A stretch of 9,267 nucleotides of DNA, from NCBI GenBank assembly GCA_003487805.1, contig DNNE01000002.1:7856-17122 (forward strand), read 5' to 3'. This document shows positions 7,326-9,267 of the stretch, piece after piece. The notes beneath the pieces were generated by a model. It worked only from the letters and a program-made list of their open reading frames with translations, had not been told where the DNA came from and did no database searches. Within the stretch, counting starts at the first letter, position 1. Every line of letters begins with the position of its first letter. The DNA comes from Blastocatellia bacterium. Lineage in GTDB: Bacteria > Acidobacteriota > Blastocatellia > Pyrinomonadales > Pyrinomonadaceae. The translations under genes were made by a program, and so were the position numbers.

Positions 7326-7345
7326 AGCTGTTCTTGAGAACTGCT
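7326..7345. promoter_or_regulatory. 20-bp dyad upstream of the small gene pair (possible operator)
   Basis: The sequence AGCtGTTCT-tg-AGAACtGCT is a near-perfect inverted repeat: 8 of 9 bases in each arm match around a 2-nt centre. It lies 38-57 nt upstream of the start codon of small gene A, where a transcription factor could control that promoter. The arms GTTC and GAAC recall SOS-type half sites, but their order and spacing do not fit the LexA boxes I know, so I do not assign a regulator. Confidence 0.35.
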
Positions 7346-7380
7346 TCGAATCGGGATTCACAGTGAAGATGATGAGAAAG

Positions 7381-7399
7381 CTGGCGTAGCCTATGCCAG
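7381..7399 (-). terminator. Possible transcription terminator after mug
   Basis: On the - strand CTGGCATAG and CTACGCCAG are inverted, with one G-U type pair, separated by a single G. The outer pairs give a usable stem of 7-8 bp with a small loop. CTTTCT follows it, which is T-rich but not a T-run. It starts 29 nt after the mug stop codon. It could end the mug transcript before the small gene pair, but the poor T tract keeps confidence low. Confidence 0.3.
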
Positions 7400-7427
7400 T
7401 TCGTCTGGAGTGTAAAGGATTTTTTAA

Positions 7428-7988
7428 CTACCTCGCACTCGCTTGTCTAAGCTTAACAAAGAGGCGCACCAACTCCGGCAACTGGTAATTCGCATTCAGG
7501 CCGCTCGGATTTGGCAAGACCCAGACACGCGCGTCGTGAATTCGTTCGGCTTGCTCTCCGATTTGCGCTTTTGGCTTCGCGAAAGCATGCCGATATGCGC
7601 CCACTCCGAGGATCGCGACAATGCGGGGCTGATATCTTTCCACTTTCGCAGCCAGGCTACGTCCGCCGGCGATGAAATCTTCCTTGCTTAGTTCAGCGGC
7701 GGACGCAGTCGCGTGCGACACGACGTTGCTGATGCCGACGCCGCTCTTCAGCAACTCACGCTCTTCAAATGGCGAAAGTAACCGCTCGGTGAATCCTGAT
7801 TTATGAAGCGCGGGCCAGAAGCGATTGCCGGGACGCGCGAAGTGATGGCCCACCGCCGCCGTGTAGAGTCCCGGATTAATGCCACAGAAAAGCACGCGCA
7901 GGTTTGGCGCAATGACGTCAGGCAAAGTCTGGCCGGCAGCATCGACTAGCTGTTGCTTTGTCGGCTTGAATGGTTTGCTGATTGCCAT
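7428..7988 (-). CDS. mug: G:T/U mismatch-specific uracil-DNA glycosylase (Mug/TDG family)
   Basis: A 186-aa cytoplasmic base-excision repair enzyme of uracil-DNA glycosylase family 2 (Mug/TDG). It cleaves the glycosidic bond of uracil, and in related enzymes of ethenocytosine, in mismatched double-stranded DNA. Motif 1 is G36-I-N38-P-G-L, where the Asn is the family 2 catalytic position (Asp in family 1). The second motif, N160-P-S-G-L-N, matches the NPSGL motif of Mug that inserts into DNA. Other family-like segments are the RPGNRFWPAL stretch (52-61), GISNVV (85-90) and the strand RIVAILGVGAYR (122-133). The length is slightly above the 168 aa of E. coli Mug because of an N-terminal extension of about 20 aa. 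AGAGG lies 5 nt before the ATG. It is transcribed away from the DNA ligase gene, and the two are separated by 180 bp carrying a palindromic repeat. A very confident family call. Confidence 0.93.
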   Translation of the reverse strand: MAISKPFKPTKQQLVDAAGQTLPDVIAPNLRVLFCGINPGLYTAAVGHHFARPGNRFWPALHKSGFTERLLSPFEERELLKSGVGISNVVSHATASAAELSKEDFIAGGRSLAAKVERYQPRIVAILGVGAYRHAFAKPKAQIGEQAERIHDARVWVLPNPSGLNANYQLPELVRLFVKLRQASAR

Positions 7989-8038
7989 CGCTGCCTCTTA
8001 GACTAACATCAGATCGGTAAGTGAATGGATCTGGAACC

Positions 8039-8115
8039 GACTGGAGCGCAACCGTCCCGGTGGCAGCGTCGCGTTTAGCAAAGCTCATGCAAACGAGGAC
8101 GCTTGCGCTCCAGTC
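8039..8115. repeat. Imperfect inverted repeat, probable interspersed palindromic element
   Basis: Positions 8039-8057 (GACTGGAGCGCAAcCGTCC) and 8097-8115 are inverted copies matching at 18 of 19 positions, with the first 13 bp perfect. The 39 nt between them include a smaller nested pairing (CGTTT at 8072-8076 with AAACG at 8091-8095). The whole unit can fold into a long hairpin on either strand. It is non-coding, lying between two divergent genes, and with the next hairpin looks like one REP/ERIC-like unit. The motif GACTGGAGCGCAA resembles repeats I associate with acidobacterial genomes, which is recollection and not a search result. No transposase is present. Confidence 0.65.
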
Positions 8116-8120
8116 TTTAT

Positions 8121-8142
8121 CCCATCCGCTCATGCGGATGGG
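8121..8142. repeat. 9-bp hairpin adjoining the inverted repeat
   Basis: CCCATCCGC (8121-8129) pairs perfectly with GCGGATGGG (8134-8142) around a 4-nt TCAT loop. It begins five nt after the larger inverted repeat and is probably part of the same repeat unit. It ends 26 nt before the ligase ATG at 8169, so it would lie in the ligase leader or promoter. No T-run follows on the + strand. On the - strand the bases after it are ATAAAGA, so it is not a convincing terminator either. Confidence 0.55.
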
Positions 8143-8168
8143 ACTGACTGCTTCGCGGTTCGTCGCGC

Positions 8169-9242
8169 ATGACTACAAAAAAGCACTCAACGAAAAAACC
8201 GGCACGAAAGAAGACTACGACTATCTGCCCCGGCGCCCGCGCCGCGCGCATGCCTGCCGAGATTCATCCGATGCTGGCTACGCTTGTCGACGATCCATTT
8301 TCCGATCCGGAATGGATCTTTGAAACGAAGTGGGACGGTTTTCGATCGATCTGTTTCATCAATGGCGGAAAGGCGCGCTTTGTGTCGCGGAACCAGATCG
8401 AAATGACGCCGCAGTATCCCGAGCTTCACGACGTCGCAAAACAGATTGGTGCAAAGCAGGCAATCCTCGATGGAGAGATCGTCGCCCTTGACGAGCATGG
8501 CATGCCACGGTTTCAACTGTTGCAACCTCGCGTCGGTCGCAAGAGCGGGGTTGATGCTCTGCGCGGCAAAGGACAGATTGTCTACTTCGTTTTCGACTTG
8601 CTCTACGCAGACGGCTACGATCTTAGGAACTGCACGGTGGTCGAGCGCAAGGCGAAGCTTGCTGAAATCCTGCGTCCAGCGAACTTCATCAAGCTATCGG
8701 AACACGTCGAGGGGGACGGCGAGGCATTCTTTCGAGAGATCGAAAAATTTCACCTTGAAGGCATGATCGCGAAACGCGCGGCGAGTAAGTATCTGCCGAA
8801 ACGCAGCGCTGACTGGCTAAAGGTGAAAACAATCATGCGCTCGGAAGTGGTCGTGGGCGGTTATACCCAACCACGCGGCACGCGATCGTATTTTGGCGCG
8901 TTAGTCTGCGGACTTTATCGAGAGAACAAGTTGCACTACATCGCGCACGTCGGCGGCGGCTTTGATGAACGCAAGCTCGCTTCGATTTACAAGTTGATGC
9001 AACCCCTCAAGAGCGATAAGAGTTCATTCGTGGACGCGCCGAAAACCAACGAGCCGGTTCAGTGGATCAAACCCAGGTTGGTAGCTGAGGTGAAGTTTTC
9101 TGAATGGACCGCTGACCATCGTTTGCGTCATCCGGTCTTTGTTGGACTGCGTGAAGATAAAGACCCCAGGGACTGTCGATTTGAATTTGAAAGCGATACC
9201 GACAAAGTCGTCGGCCGCGCGGCGAAAAAACGAAAACCCTAA
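8169..9242 (+). CDS. Stand-alone LigD-type ATP-dependent DNA ligase
   Basis: A 357-aa ATP-dependent DNA ligase matching the ligase module of LigD, which seals double-strand breaks in bacterial non-homologous end joining. Nucleotidyltransferase motifs are in order: I with the adenylated lysine K54 (ETKWDGFR), D101-G-E103, FVFDLLYADG (140-149), IV E197-G-M-I-A-K-R203 and V W216-L-K-V-K220. The OB-fold domain follows (about 222-345) with GGYTQPRGTRSYFGAL, HVGGGF and the C-terminal WTADHRLRHPVFVGLREDK signature. LigD polymerase and phosphoesterase domains are absent, so it is a single-domain form. Residues 1-27 are a basic Lys/Thr stretch plus PGARAARMPAEI, resembling the linker before the ligase module in fused LigD. 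No good ribosome binding site precedes the ATG at 8169; M28 (8250) would give a compact ligase. A TGA in frame at 8145 rules out a longer product. No Ku gene is in the window. The gene is divergent from mug. Confidence 0.93.
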   Translation: MTTKKHSTKKPARKKTTTICPGARAARMPAEIHPMLATLVDDPFSDPEWIFETKWDGFRSICFINGGKARFVSRNQIEMTPQYPELHDVAKQIGAKQAILDGEIVALDEHGMPRFQLLQPRVGRKSGVDALRGKGQIVYFVFDLLYADGYDLRNCTVVERKAKLAEILRPANFIKLSEHVEGDGEAFFREIEKFHLEGMIAKRAASKYLPKRSADWLKVKTIMRSEVVVGGYTQPRGTRSYFGALVCGLYRENKLHYIAHVGGGFDERKLASIYKLMQPLKSDKSSFVDAPKTNEPVQWIKPRLVAEVKFSEWTADHRLRHPVFVGLREDKDPRDCRFEFESDTDKVVGRAAKKRKP

Positions 9243-9267
9243 ACAACCGTTTAGAGGCGGGCTACTG

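Noticed and set aside
7330..7341. GTTC-N4-GAAC as a LexA (SOS) box
   Set aside because: The known boxes I can recall have GAAC-N4-GTTC or direct GTTC repeats; the half-site order here differs, so only an unassigned dyad is reported.
8021..8323. 100-codon + strand open frame over the palindromic repeat and the ligase start
   Set aside because: It begins in the repeat and continues out of frame into the ligase gene; the translation has no recognisable feature.
9237..9257. Weak hairpin (CTAAAC with GTTTAG) overlapping the ligase stop as a terminator
   Set aside because: The stem is short and A+T-rich, no T tract is visible, and the window ends too soon after it to judge.
1..9267. tRNA, rRNA, CRISPR array, transposase or phage genes
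   Set aside because: No tandem repeats with regular spacers, no clover-leaf tRNA pattern and no recombinase motifs were seen on reading both strands.

Overview
The window reads as ordinary chromosomal DNA of moderately high G+C from an environmental bacterium. Acidobacteriota, perhaps the Blastocatellia/Pyrinomonadaceae side, is my best guess. It rests on the style of the large membrane Ser/Thr kinase with a TPR output region, on exported proteins I cannot place in a characterised family, and on an interspersed palindromic repeat of a kind I associate with that group. This is inference from recognition; no search was run.

Positions 1-3192 (+ strand) hold a compact three-gene unit. A membrane-anchored TlpA/ResA-like thioredoxin-fold protein comes first, then an unrecognised exported protein of 212 aa, then an exported, largely helical protein of 634 aa that starts at TTG. 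The gaps are only 7 and 26 nt, so they are probably co-transcribed and act at or outside the cytoplasmic membrane. A 13-bp stem-loop sits just before the ribosome binding site of the first gene.

Positions 3193-3651 contain a 49-aa basic protein on the - strand (3279-3428) with a perfect AAGGAG site, followed by the divergent upstream region of the kinase. Positions 3652-6681 encode a 1009-aa receptor-type Ser/Thr protein kinase: cytoplasmic kinase domain, one membrane segment, then a long TPR region.

Positions 6738-7288 (- strand) hold the most unusual element: two small genes that overlap by ATGA. They share a core of about 19 residues, LA(E/D)DPP(I/V)IVGGG followed by an aromatic/hydrophobic stretch, plus a later YDC motif. 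They look like an anciently duplicated, translationally coupled pair of a family I do not recognise. A 20-bp dyad lies 38-57 nt upstream of the first start codon.

Positions 7428-9242 hold two divergent DNA repair genes: a Mug-type mismatch-specific uracil-DNA glycosylase (- strand) and a stand-alone LigD-type ATP-dependent DNA ligase (+ strand). The 180 bp between them is mostly taken up by a palindromic repeat unit. I see no tRNA or rRNA gene, CRISPR array, transposase or integrase in the window.
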